The position numbers and the translations under genes were made by a program. 64,000 nucleotides of DNA from Gammaproteobacteria bacterium (GTDB lineage Bacteria; Pseudomonadota; Gammaproteobacteria; Thiohalomonadales; Thiohalomonadaceae). The notes beneath the pieces are model-generated. The model saw only the letters and a program-made list of their open reading frames with translations, was not told the origin of the DNA and made no database searches. Location of the stretch: contig JAPHTQ010000029.1 of NCBI GenBank assembly GCA_026196275.1, forward strand, positions 1 to 64,000, given 5' to 3'. Below, in pieces: positions 1-7,329 of this stretch (position 1 is its first letter; each line of letters starts with the position of its first letter).

Positions 1-1696
1 CACTCACAGATACCTGGGTTTTTGGGGTGTTTATATCATCTTGTTCAAGTGCTTCACCCCTTATGACTCGAACGAGTGTATTCAGAGGCAACGATACAGC
101 TTGCAGATTGCCAGATAGTACCGACGCAACATACCCTGGCTTCTCAATACCCAGTCCATACTTTGCGTATGATGAAAGAAATTTCAGCGGTTTCTCAGTA
201 CTCACCTTCACACCGACAATTTGCTTAATTACTCTGCCAACACCTTTAACCACTGAGTTTGATGTTATTTTCTTTTGCTGAAGGGCTTCATCCTTATGCA
301 ATCCAATAATGAGTGAGGCACTAATTGGGTCAGGGTACCAGCGCCAAACAGCCGGCAATGAGTCAGCATCAAGTGGAATATCGACGAACAGCACCTCCTC
401 GATTTGATAAATACCACCACTCAATCCATCTACCAGCCGATTAAGTAAGTGCTCACTCGCAATACCACTAAACAGACTCGCAGCCGTCACTATTTCAGAT
501 AGCCTGTCTACTTTTCTCGGTATTTGTTTCTTTCTTCCCTTGTCATCTAAATAATTCAGGAACCTCTCGCGCATATCTTTAAGCTGGCGATATTTGACCA
601 GTGTTTCTTCACTAAACGGGGAAGCCTCCGGCTCGACAACTCGTATTCTTGATACTCTTCTGAGTAACTCCCCACCACCAGGCATTCTCGCCACAAACCT
701 GTAGAACAGCCTTAAACAGTAGTTTGGCGTGAGCCCCTCACCCTCAGCACCTAGAATTATCCCCTCTAGCATTCCATTAAATGTGCCCTCATAAACCTCA
801 AGCAAATTCATACTTGATGTATGCTCACCGACTACTCTACGGACTATTTCAGAAGCTTTATTCTTTCGCTTTTTACGATAGTCAGACCTAATATCAAGAC
901 CCAGTTTATGACTCTTTATCTTATTTTTTGCGTTCCCATTTACATAGCCTGATGAAGGCATCCTTACAGGGGACGGTAGATATTGCCAACCCATAGCTGT
1001 AAGCACGTCATCAAGATTTGTCCCAATTTTCGGCAAGATATCGATCACTGGGTCAGTCGATGCCATGCCAAATTGGTGGTCTATTCCATCTGTATGTCCA
1101 AGTTGAATTTGAGCCCAATCAGCTCTGTGAGTCTTTCTAACAAGTTCGGTTGCCGCTATATGCCGCATAAAATTAATAGGAAAAGTCCATAGTGATGTAA
1201 GCCTCTTCGCCATCTCACCAGGCTTAATGCTTCTCCAGTCACCAGGACTTTCATTTAGATAGAAAAACAGCGGTAGCTCAGATACGTCACCTGCCACTAA
1301 GCTATTAATTTCTTTAGCAATAGCTCTTCCATTGGGCTCTGCGGACAACCATGCAGATAGCTTTTTCAGATATTCCAGATAACCTTTTACTTGCTGAACT
1401 GCAGTGTTAGGTAACGAGACAAGACTCCAGGCTCGTGCCTCATTAGCGACCTTGTCTGATACCAACAGAAGGCCATTAGACAGATCAAACTGGCGTAATG
1501 ATTGGAACGGGTCGATTACAGGTCTATGAGCTGTGCTAGAAAACAGCAGTGCGAGAATATAGTCTGTATATGCATTATGGCGTTCTGCGATACCACTTTG
1601 CTGCTTTATAGACTGTTCAACAAGCTCTCTACATCCAGTGACCAGTGTCTGAATAGCACTTTTGGATGGATAAACTCCAGTAACAGCTGAGCTCAT
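1..1696 (-). CDS. Divergent tyrosine-recombinase-like protein, C-terminus beyond window
   Basis: An open frame on the minus strand starts with an ATG whose ATGA overlaps the stop of the upstream gene (4-bp overlap) and runs without a stop to the window edge, so at least 565 residues are encoded. The N-terminal third resembles a tyrosine-recombinase catalytic domain: a possible box-I Arg in STAHRPVIDPF, a possible beta-strand Lys in LLVSDKVANE, then NFMRHIAATEL (compare the family RHTFATEL) and QIQLGHTD (compare the family LLGH). Where the nucleophilic Tyr is expected, eight or nine residues after LGH, I read IDHQFG, with Phe. The long C-terminal part is not recognised. Base composition is AT-rich compared with the rest of the window, which suggests transferred DNA. 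It is translationally coupled to its neighbour, so the two probably act together in element mobility. It could belong to the multi-recombinase modules of gammaproteobacterial mobile elements, but I cannot confirm this. Confidence 0.7.
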   Translation of the reverse strand, partial: MSSAVTGVYPSKSAIQTLVTGCRELVEQSIKQQSGIAERHNAYTDYILALLFSSTAHRPVIDPFQSLRQFDLSNGLLLVSDKVANEARAWSLVSLPNTAVQQVKGYLEYLKKLSAWLSAEPNGRAIAKEINSLVAGDVSELPLFFYLNESPGDWRSIKPGEMAKRLTSLWTFPINFMRHIAATELVRKTHRADWAQIQLGHTDGIDHQFGMASTDPVIDILPKIGTNLDDVLTAMGWQYLPSPVRMPSSGYVNGNAKNKIKSHKLGLDIRSDYRKKRKNKASEIVRRVVGEHTSSMNLLEVYEGTFNGMLEGIILGAEGEGLTPNYCLRLFYRFVARMPGGGELLRRVSRIRVVEPEASPFSEETLVKYRQLKDMRERFLNYLDDKGRKKQIPRKVDRLSEIVTAASLFSGIASEHLLNRLVDGLSGGIYQIEEVLFVDIPLDADSLPAVWRWYPDPISASLIIGLHKDEALQQKKITSNSVVKGVGRVIKQIVGVKVSTEKPLKFLSSYAKYGLGIEKPGYVASVLSGNLQAVSLPLNTLVRVIRGEALEQDDINTPKTQVSVS

Positions 1697-3282
1697 TGCG
1701 GGTTCATCATGTCATTTGCAACCATGGCATACATGTCTAACAACTCGTCAACCGTGTGCACAACGTAGTAGCTGAGCATAGGAGCTGCCTGCTTTTCCCT
1801 TCCTGCAATCAAGTGTGTTGCAACAGGATTGCGCCACTTCAAGCTCAGTTCAATCGCCAAGGCCGGTGCTATACGGTCTTGTATGATTCTGAAAAAGAGC
1901 CCATTTTCTCTTACCTTATCTAGGGCTTCTTTGATATGGCCTTTTATCTTCTCAGGAGTCTCACTGAAATAGTGACAGATATTCCCAGAATAACCGCCGA
2001 GCTTGCCAATAACCCACGATCTCAGTGGCTCAGGCAGCGGTAACCCTATCTCACTAATCGAGACCTCAAGATCACTAAGCACTTCAGAGGTTGGCTTATA
2101 TGCATTCGCAGGGGAGGATATGGGACGGTGATAATTGCCCGCCTCGTCAATGTGCTGTCCCGCACCAATATTGAATTTCAGTACCGTTTCAAGATCTTGC
2201 CCAGTGACATACATGAGCCCTAACATGACACCAGCAACTTGCTCATCATGTATTTCACTCCTGATACAACGCCTCAGATAGGCTGAAAAATGGCGTCGCT
2301 CTGGCTTGGTCAGTCGCCCCGTGTCATTTGGAACAATCCGCTGATGCCGGCTAATCCAGTAGGACGACTCCTCAGAGCGTGCATCGATCTCATCCTCTTC
2401 GGGTGTCCCAATGCTATCTGGGGAGAGTGGGTCTGCCTCAAATATGAGGATATTACGACCTGCCTCGCCGACATCTGGGTCGGGATCTTGTATTGGGAGG
2501 TCTGCTACGGTTCCTTCGAGTGTGCTTTTCTCTAATCCACCACCAATTTCTGAATGCTGGTTCTGCCAGCCTTTTATGCGTACTGACCCAGGCTGCACCG
2601 CATCATCACTTTCTACCCTGGGGATGCGCCCCAATCCAACCAGCCTTCTCATTGCTAGATTCAAAGCATGCTCAGCGCCTCTGGCGTCACTCGACTCAAT
2701 GTGATCAAGCGTTGCAGTGAGTAATGGGTGGTATTCAGGGTATGTCGAAAAGGCTGGAAGTTTGGTAACAAAGGCTCTCCGACTAGAAGCTGGTCGAATG
2801 GCCAACCTGAGCTCTTTCGCCTCATTCCCATGTTCTTCGTCTGGCTTTTGGGCAAGTGCTACGATGAAAATATTAAGTAGCCCCTCTGCCTGTGCTGTCA
2901 GGGCATGATCTGGCGGCTGTAACAAAAAGGAGGGAATAGGATAATCTTCATACCTGCCGTACAACGGATTCCCTCCGTCTCGACCAGAGGGACCAGCCTG
3001 CGTCCATTCAGTTTTTTGTAAAGCAGTCGCATGGACTGCCTTAAGTGCCTCAAGCCACTGGTTAATTCGTTCAGGGTTAGGGGCCCCCTTCAGCGCACCA
3101 CTCTCAATAACACCAATAATTGTGGTAACTACGCTGCAGGCGGCTTGTGGGGGAAACTTGTCATCTATCCCGAGCGCTGACTCTATATCAGCAACTGCAT
3201 CCCCATACCTTGTATTCTCCCCAAGGTATGAGGACAGGGTTCCGCGGGGTCTACTGGAACGATTTCCCTCCATGAAGTACAC
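1693..3282 (-). CDS. Second divergent tyrosine-recombinase-like protein (529 aa)
   Basis: A 529-residue reading frame starts at GTG 3282, with an ATG three codons further in. The N-terminal 300 residues match nothing I recognise. The second half has a recombinase-like order: HFSAYLRRCIRSE, then AGVMLGLMYVTGQDLETVL, which sits where families have the box-I TGLRxSEL (the Arg is replaced here). FFRIIQDRIAPALAIEL corresponds to the HxLR box II with Arg kept. HLIAGREKQ then LSYYVVHTVDELL sits where the catalytic Tyr and C-terminal helix fall. It is therefore probably a diverged tyrosine recombinase or an accessory of one. Its last bases overlap the start of the following gene. The 13-bp inverted repeat just upstream (3313-3377) and the tRNA-derived repeats at 3.5 kb support an integration role. 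The family assignment is by motif shape only. Confidence 0.6.
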   Translation of the reverse strand: MYFMEGNRSSRPRGTLSSYLGENTRYGDAVADIESALGIDDKFPPQAACSVVTTIIGVIESGALKGAPNPERINQWLEALKAVHATALQKTEWTQAGPSGRDGGNPLYGRYEDYPIPSFLLQPPDHALTAQAEGLLNIFIVALAQKPDEEHGNEAKELRLAIRPASSRRAFVTKLPAFSTYPEYHPLLTATLDHIESSDARGAEHALNLAMRRLVGLGRIPRVESDDAVQPGSVRIKGWQNQHSEIGGGLEKSTLEGTVADLPIQDPDPDVGEAGRNILIFEADPLSPDSIGTPEEDEIDARSEESSYWISRHQRIVPNDTGRLTKPERRHFSAYLRRCIRSEIHDEQVAGVMLGLMYVTGQDLETVLKFNIGAGQHIDEAGNYHRPISSPANAYKPTSEVLSDLEVSISEIGLPLPEPLRSWVIGKLGGYSGNICHYFSETPEKIKGHIKEALDKVRENGLFFRIIQDRIAPALAIELSLKWRNPVATHLIAGREKQAAPMLSYYVVHTVDELLDMYAMVANDMMNPQ

Positions 3283-3312
3283 TCATATTTCGCCCGGTGA
3301 TAGTGTCACTCC

Positions 3313-3377
3313 ATTTGTGCCATATTTATTTGTTTTGCGCAATAATCCAGTTGTTAAAGCCCATATATGGCACAAAT
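3313..3377. repeat. 13-bp perfect inverted repeat upstream of the recombinase genes
   Basis: ATTTGTGCCATAT (3313-3325) and its exact reverse complement (3365-3377) are separated by 39 bp in AT-rich DNA, 31 bp upstream of the recombinase-like GTG start. This could be a pair of recombinase core or arm-binding sites, or an operator for the recombinase operon. The remaining DNA from 3378 to 3478 is AT-rich with no gene. Confidence 0.6.
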
Positions 3378-3478
3378 ATACATTAACAGATATGCATATA
3401 ATTCAGTAAGTTATGCGTATATATAAAAATAGTGAATATTAAGGTACATTAATACCAAACTGGATATGGCCAATAATT

Positions 3479-3524
3479 ATGCACTCATAATGATGCGCTA
3501 GTTCGAATCTAGCCATAGCCACCA
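3479..3524 (+). pseudogene. tRNA-Met(CAT) 3' remnant
   Basis: The sequence contains an elongator-Met anticodon loop CTCATAA (3484-3490), a perfect T arm GCTAG-TTCGAAT-CTAGC (3497-3513), and a 3' acceptor strand CATAGCC, discriminator A and CCA (3514-3524). The D arm and most of the variable loop are missing, and no matching GGCTATG 5' acceptor strand is present at the right distance (GGATATG lies upstream but gives a molecule of about 63 nt). It reads as a tRNA 3' end left at an integration site rather than a working tRNA. Confidence 0.65.
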
Positions 3525-3690
3525 TATCCGGACGGGGTGCTTTTTAGCATCCCGTTTTTTTTTCGCCCGGACCCCGGCTTGATCTGAGATGGGGTCACAA
3601 GTGGATGCCGGCTACGCCGTCACCCTGCGGGCGCACTGAAGTGCGTCCCCCGCGATGGCGCGGGGTCGAATCTAGCCATAGCCACCATAT
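3503..3690. repeat. Direct repeat pair, candidate attachment sites
   Basis: A 25-bp tRNA-derived sequence, TCGAATCT through CCACCATAT, occurs identically at 3503-3527 and 3666-3690, in the same orientation and 163 bp apart. Its length and its position at a tRNA 3' end are typical of attL/attR core duplications of tyrosine-recombinase elements. The two recombinase-like genes lie immediately to the left. Two copies this close suggest a small tandem insertion scar, or an old and a current boundary. Confidence 0.6.
3533..3563 (+). terminator. Intrinsic terminator after the tRNA remnant
   Basis: CGGGGTGC (3533-3540) pairs with GCATCCCG (3547-3554), with one G-U pair and a six-base loop, followed by nine T residues. 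It has the position and form of the original terminator of the tRNA-Met transcript. Confidence 0.8.
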
Positions 3691-3705
3691 TCCCAAATCG
3701 CGATC

Positions 3706-3735
3706 TTTTCGGGCTGCCTGAAAACAGCCCGAAAA
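3706..3735. terminator. Symmetric hairpin with A/T-flanked stem
   Basis: TTTTCGGGCTG (3706-3716) and its exact complement CAGCCCGAAAA (3725-3735) form an 11-bp stem with an eight-base loop. The T/A ends would let it work as a bidirectional terminator. It lies just beyond the second attachment-like repeat. I see no gene between it and the hipBA control region. Confidence 0.55.
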
Positions 3736-3920
3736 TGCGTCGTGACCATTCTGTGACCACCCTGATTTTTCGGCCATTCTGAATCGCTGAAATTTGAGCA
3801 TATCCCTCATATTTGGTCACACATTGATAATCCATGCTTTTAAGTCACTCCAACAACTAGAGAACCACTTATTAGCTGAGTCGCTGAGCGAAAATCGTTA
3901 CGCTGTTTTGTCTCTTTTTT

Positions 3921-4020
3921 ACGCGGTATAACGTGTAAAAATATAGGTACACGCTTCTGCGTGTATTCTTTACTTTACCCGTTATTGCGTGTATATCTAT
4001 TTAGACACGCTATTCCGTGT
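3921..4020 (+). promoter_or_regulatory. hipBA control region: four operator-like palindromes at 28-bp spacing
   Basis: The half-sites ACACG-N6-CGTGT recur with starts at 3921, 3949, 3977 and 4005, exactly 28 bp apart. The copies at 3949 and 4005 are perfect (the 3949 copy extends to TACACGC-TTCT-GCGTGTA). Those at 3921 (ACGCG) and 3977 (ACCCG) have one changed base in the left half. HipB proteins are known to bind several palindromic operators ahead of hipBA, so I infer cooperative autorepression here. Confidence 0.75.
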
Positions 4021-4044
4021 ATCAAGTATCGCTCGGGGGACACT

Positions 4045-4302
4045 ATGCTGATTCACTCACCAACCCAACTGGCACAGTTTTATCGGGATCAACGCAAGCA
4101 ACGAGGCACCTCCCAATCAGCTGTTGCCCAAGAGATCGCCGTGCGCCAAGACACGGTATCTAAGTTCGAGCTCAAACCCGACAACGTGCGTTTGGACACT
4201 TTGTTTCGCCTGCTTGCCGCCCTTGAGCTGGAATTGCATATTCTTCCCAAAGACCAAACAGCAGCATCAAGTAATCAACAGGGTTGGACTGAGCAGTGGT
4301 GA
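4045..4302 (+). CDS. hipB: HipB-type antitoxin, HTH transcriptional regulator
   Basis: An 85-residue XRE-family helix-turn-helix protein (QLAQFYRDQRKQRGTSQSAVAQEIAVRQDTVSKFE is the HTH core, split here as QLAQFYRDQRKQR and TSQSAVAQEIAVRQDTVSKF). By family, HipB neutralises the HipA kinase and represses its own operon through palindromic operators. I chose ATG 4045 because GGGGGA lies five bases upstream. An upstream in-frame start at 3961 would place coding sequence over the operators. The stop overlaps the hipA start, so the two are coupled. The cassette sits beside an integration site and next to a truncated regulator, which suggests acquisition by transfer. Confidence 0.85.
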   Translation: MLIHSPTQLAQFYRDQRKQRGTSQSAVAQEIAVRQDTVSKFELKPDNVRLDTLFRLLAALELELHILPKDQTAASSNQQGWTEQW

Positions 4303-5621
4303 ACAAAGCTCTGAAGCTTGGCGTATGGATGAATGGTCTACACGTCGGTACACTGAATAAAGCCCCCTCGGGAGCGCTGGCATTCTCATATACACAGGAG
4401 TGGCTGAAAACAGCAGGGGCACGCCCCATATCACTCTCTATGCCGCTTCGACACCAGGCCTACCGTGGCGAGGTCGGCTATAATTTTTTCGACAATCTCC
4501 TGCCGGATAATAAGCAGATCCGAGACCGTATTCAGGCCCGTTTCAAGGCACCAACCTCACACCCCTTTGACCTGCTCGCAGCAATCGGCATGGATTGTGT
4601 CGGGGCAGTTCAAATAGCCCCCGACCGTGAAGCCCCCCGAGATGTGCGTCGGATTGAGGGAGAACCCCTCAGCGATGCCCGGATCGCCAAGATCCTCTCA
4701 AGCTACCGTACCGCCCCGCTGGGTATGGCTGAAGAGGATGACGCAGAATTCCGGATTTCTATCGCCGGTGCCCAGGAAAAGACCGCTTTGCTGTGGAAAG
4801 AAAAAACCTGGCATCGCCCTTTGGGAACTACGCCCACCACCCATATCTTCAAATTGCCTATCGGCAAGATCGAGCATTCCGGCATGGATCTCAGCGAGAG
4901 TTGCGAGAATGAGTGGCTCTGTCTGAAGATCGCTGAAGCCTTCGGACTACCTGTCTGCCAGGCAGAGGTATGCAGCTTCGCGGGAACAAAGGCTCTTGTC
5001 GTTGAACGCTTTGATCGACGTATGGGAGATGGCTGGATCATGCGTCTTCCCCAGGAGGATATGTGTCAGGCGCTCGGCTATTCCCCAAACATTAAATATG
5101 AAAGCGACGGAGGGCCCGGGATCGGAGAGATTATGCGCTTCCTGTTACAGTCACACGGGGCCATACACGACCGTTCGCTTTTTTTCAAAAGCCAGGTGCT
5201 GTTTTGGCTGCTGGCCGCCATTGATGGCCATGCAAAAAATTTCAGCGTATTCATTGAGCCTGAAGGACGTTTCAGGCTGACACCGCTCTACGACATTATG
5301 TCTGCCCACCCTCTGATAGCCAACAAGCAACTACAAACCAAAAAGATAAAAATGGCCATGGCCCTATCCGGGAAGAACCGCCACTATCACTGGCATACCA
5401 TGCAACCCCGCCATTTCATCAGCACAGCAGAAAATGTCGGCTTCAATGTCGAAACATCTAAGATGCTATTCAACGACATGATGGACAAAGTTGGTGAAGT
5501 CATTGCGCAGGTAGAAGCCTGCTTACCGCCCCATTTCCCCGACCACATATCAGTCCCGATATTCGATGGAATGCGCCGGCAGCGCGAGCGCTCTGTGCGC
5601 CCAACTGGCACCGCGCACTGA
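4296..5621 (+). CDS. hipA: HipA-type Ser/Thr kinase toxin
   Basis: A 441-residue protein of the same length and motif order as E. coli HipA, which phosphorylates glutamyl-tRNA synthetase, triggering growth arrest and persistence. Visible motifs are the N-terminal HipA_1 domain, the autophosphorylation loop ISIAGAQEKTALL (Ser near 155), FKLPIG, VVERFDRR, the catalytic IDGHAKNFS (Asp near 310) and the metal-binding LYDIM (Asp near 333). All key residues are intact, so it should be active. The start is GTG at 4296, or GTG at 4299, which gives the common GTGA overlap with the hipB stop and numbering closer to E. coli. The gene ends next to a WYL-regulator remnant. Confidence 0.92.
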   Translation: MVNKALKLGVWMNGLHVGTLNKAPSGALAFSYTQEWLKTAGARPISLSMPLRHQAYRGEVGYNFFDNLLPDNKQIRDRIQARFKAPTSHPFDLLAAIGMDCVGAVQIAPDREAPRDVRRIEGEPLSDARIAKILSSYRTAPLGMAEEDDAEFRISIAGAQEKTALLWKEKTWHRPLGTTPTTHIFKLPIGKIEHSGMDLSESCENEWLCLKIAEAFGLPVCQAEVCSFAGTKALVVERFDRRMGDGWIMRLPQEDMCQALGYSPNIKYESDGGPGIGEIMRFLLQSHGAIHDRSLFFKSQVLFWLLAAIDGHAKNFSVFIEPEGRFRLTPLYDIMSAHPLIANKQLQTKKIKMAMALSGKNRHYHWHTMQPRHFISTAENVGFNVETSKMLFNDMMDKVGEVIAQVEACLPPHFPDHISVPIFDGMRRQRERSVRPTGTAH

Positions 5622-5649
5622 AACGAGAAAATAACGAGGGGTCACTCAT

Positions 5650-5835
5650 TAGCCGGTTCTCTGGATCATCCCCGCGCTGGTTGTGCAGCAGGTCCAGATC
5701 GCGTTTGATGGTCACCCTGGAGACCTCGAAGTGGTCCATCATCTGCCGCAGGGAGAATCCGCTGCCCTGCTTCAGCAGACTATGAAGCGCACAGATTCGT
5801 GTTGTGATGCCCACTGTCCCTCCCTGTTGCGACAA
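5650..5835 (-). pseudogene. Truncated WYL/DeoR-type regulator (HTH part only)
   Basis: The minus strand from a TTG at 5835 (or a GTG soon after) encodes a helix-turn-helix typical of WYL-domain regulators: TRICALHSLLKQG, SLRQMMDHFEVSRVTIKRDL and DLLHNQRG. After about 60 residues the similarity stops, and the frame runs into unrelated residues beneath the 3' end of hipA. A normal member has about 300 residues with a WYL domain. The break lies between the regulator and hipA, so arrival of the hipBA cassette may have cut it. The remnant could still be transcribed, but no effector domain remains. Confidence 0.6.
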
Positions 5836-5921
5836 TACCAGCCATTATTACGCTATCCTTGGTATGCTGCTGTTGCGATCACGATTAGCCTCTCTGCCGG
5901 CAATGATAAAGGAACGTGGCA

Positions 5922-6989
5922 ATGAGTTATTTCACAAAACGCTATCATCCCCCCGGGACCTCCCCTGGCACCCTCGTCACTGAAGGGCAGGAGGAGGATA
6001 TCCGGATCCAGTTGCTGGATTACACCCCCGATGAGTTCCAGGAACTGACCCTGGAACACCCCAGCGAGTGTCAGCCCTACCTTGAGCGAAACAGTATTAC
6101 CTGGGTCCATGTGGAGGGGGTGGTACACGCTGAAACGGTGCGCGCACTGGGCCAGCTGTTCGGCCTCCACCCTCTGGCGCTGGAGGATGTCATCAACACC
6201 GGACAACGACCGAAAGCGGACAGTTACGGTGAACAGCTGTTTGTAGTGATGAATCTACCCACGGTCAATGAGCAAGGCAGGATCGAGACCGAACAGGTCA
6301 GCCTGTTTCTTGGCGAGGGATTCCTGATCAGCTTCCACCGCGGTGACAGCCGTCCTTTTGAACCGGTGGTTCAGCGCCTGCGCAAGCACAGTGGGAAGAT
6401 CCGCGAACGCAAGGCGGACTATCTTCTGTATGCACTGCTTGATGTCACCATCGACCGGGGTTTCCCTGTGCTGGAGTTCTACAGCGAGTACATCGAGGAG
6501 CTGGAAGATGAGTTGCTGGAAAACCCCGGCAAGGAGACGCTTTCCAGAATCCACCAGCTCAAGCGCGAGCTGTTGATGTTGCGGCGCATGCTGTGGCCGC
6601 AGCGTGAGGTGATCAATAATCTGATACGCGAGGAGCAGCCACAGATACGGGCCGAGACCCAGCCCTATCTGCGCGACTGTTATGACCACACCATACAGAT
6701 CATCGATCTCATCGAGGTTTACCGCGAGATGACCTCCAGCATGATGGATGTTTACCTCTCCAGCGTCAGTAACCGGATGAACGAGGTGATGAAGGTGTTG
6801 ACGGTGATCGCCACCACTTTCATTCCACTCACCTTTATCGTCGGCGTCTACGGCATGAACTTCTCGGGCGACAGCCCCTGGGCAATGCCAGAGCTTAACT
6901 GGTACTACGGTTATCCGCTCGTGTGGTTGGTGATGATCCTGGTGACCGGCGGCATGATCATCTACTTCAAGCGGCGGAACTGGTTTTGA
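5922..6989 (+). CDS. corA: CorA-family magnesium/cobalt transporter
   Basis: A 355-residue member of the CorA MIT family, a homopentameric inner-membrane channel for Mg2+ (also Co2+ and Ni2+). The large acidic, helical N-terminal domain (about 1-290) is cytoplasmic. The two C-terminal membrane helices follow, with the signature YGMNF at about residues 310-314, then an acidic/aromatic loop (PELNWYYGYP) and a basic tail KRRNWF. AAAGGA eight bases before ATG 5922 supports this start over the GTG six bases earlier. It is a single gene, with a repeat-filled gap downstream. No Mg2+-sensing leader was recognised upstream. Confidence 0.93.
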   Translation: MSYFTKRYHPPGTSPGTLVTEGQEEDIRIQLLDYTPDEFQELTLEHPSECQPYLERNSITWVHVEGVVHAETVRALGQLFGLHPLALEDVINTGQRPKADSYGEQLFVVMNLPTVNEQGRIETEQVSLFLGEGFLISFHRGDSRPFEPVVQRLRKHSGKIRERKADYLLYALLDVTIDRGFPVLEFYSEYIEELEDELLENPGKETLSRIHQLKRELLMLRRMLWPQREVINNLIREEQPQIRAETQPYLRDCYDHTIQIIDLIEVYREMTSSMMDVYLSSVSNRMNEVMKVLTVIATTFIPLTFIVGVYGMNFSGDSPWAMPELNWYYGYPLVWLVMILVTGGMIIYFKRRNWF

Positions 6990-7034
6990 GTGAGGGCGAA
7001 ACAGTTTAAGGTTAACTGCTTCCCCCCTTAAAAC

Positions 7035-7290
7035 CTCACCGCAGAGGCGCAGAGGCGCAAAGGGTTGAATAAATAAGCGCGTAGGCGAGGTTGCCGCTAC
7101 ACCAACGCCCGGAAGACCGATAGCACGCCGATGACAAAACAATACCCGTAACATCCCTCTGGCTACCTGGCATCTCACCAAACCGCGATGTTGCCACGTA
7201 GCTTCGCAATGTGGCCTACAACTTGGTGTCCACACAAATGCGACCCCCTTGACCAGGCATCCCTTTGCGTCTTTGCGCCTCTGCGGTGAG
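7035..7290. repeat. Long-range inverted repeat with CGCAAAG-type arms
   Basis: Arm 7035-7064 and the arm at 7261-7290 are near-perfect reverse complements (30 bp, about 27 matching), made of short units such as GCGCAGAG and GCGCAAAG. They enclose about 196 bp of unrelated DNA. The same kind of arm recurs around 13.8, 15.5, 34.7, 35.9, 36.9, 41.2 and 41.7 kb. No gene is seen in the 340 bp between corA and the channel gene. Confidence 0.75.
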
Positions 7291-7329
7291 ATAGTTTTTT
7301 CGGGTGGGGCGAGTAGTTACCCTTGAACT

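Noticed and set aside
3463-3525. A complete tRNA-Met gene
   Set aside because: Only the anticodon loop, T arm and acceptor 3' end are good; the D arm is missing and the whole would be about 63 nt.
3595-3835. Small minus-strand reading frames over the second att-like repeat
   Set aside because: They translate the tRNA remnant and the palindromic terminator and have no ribosome site or family resemblance.
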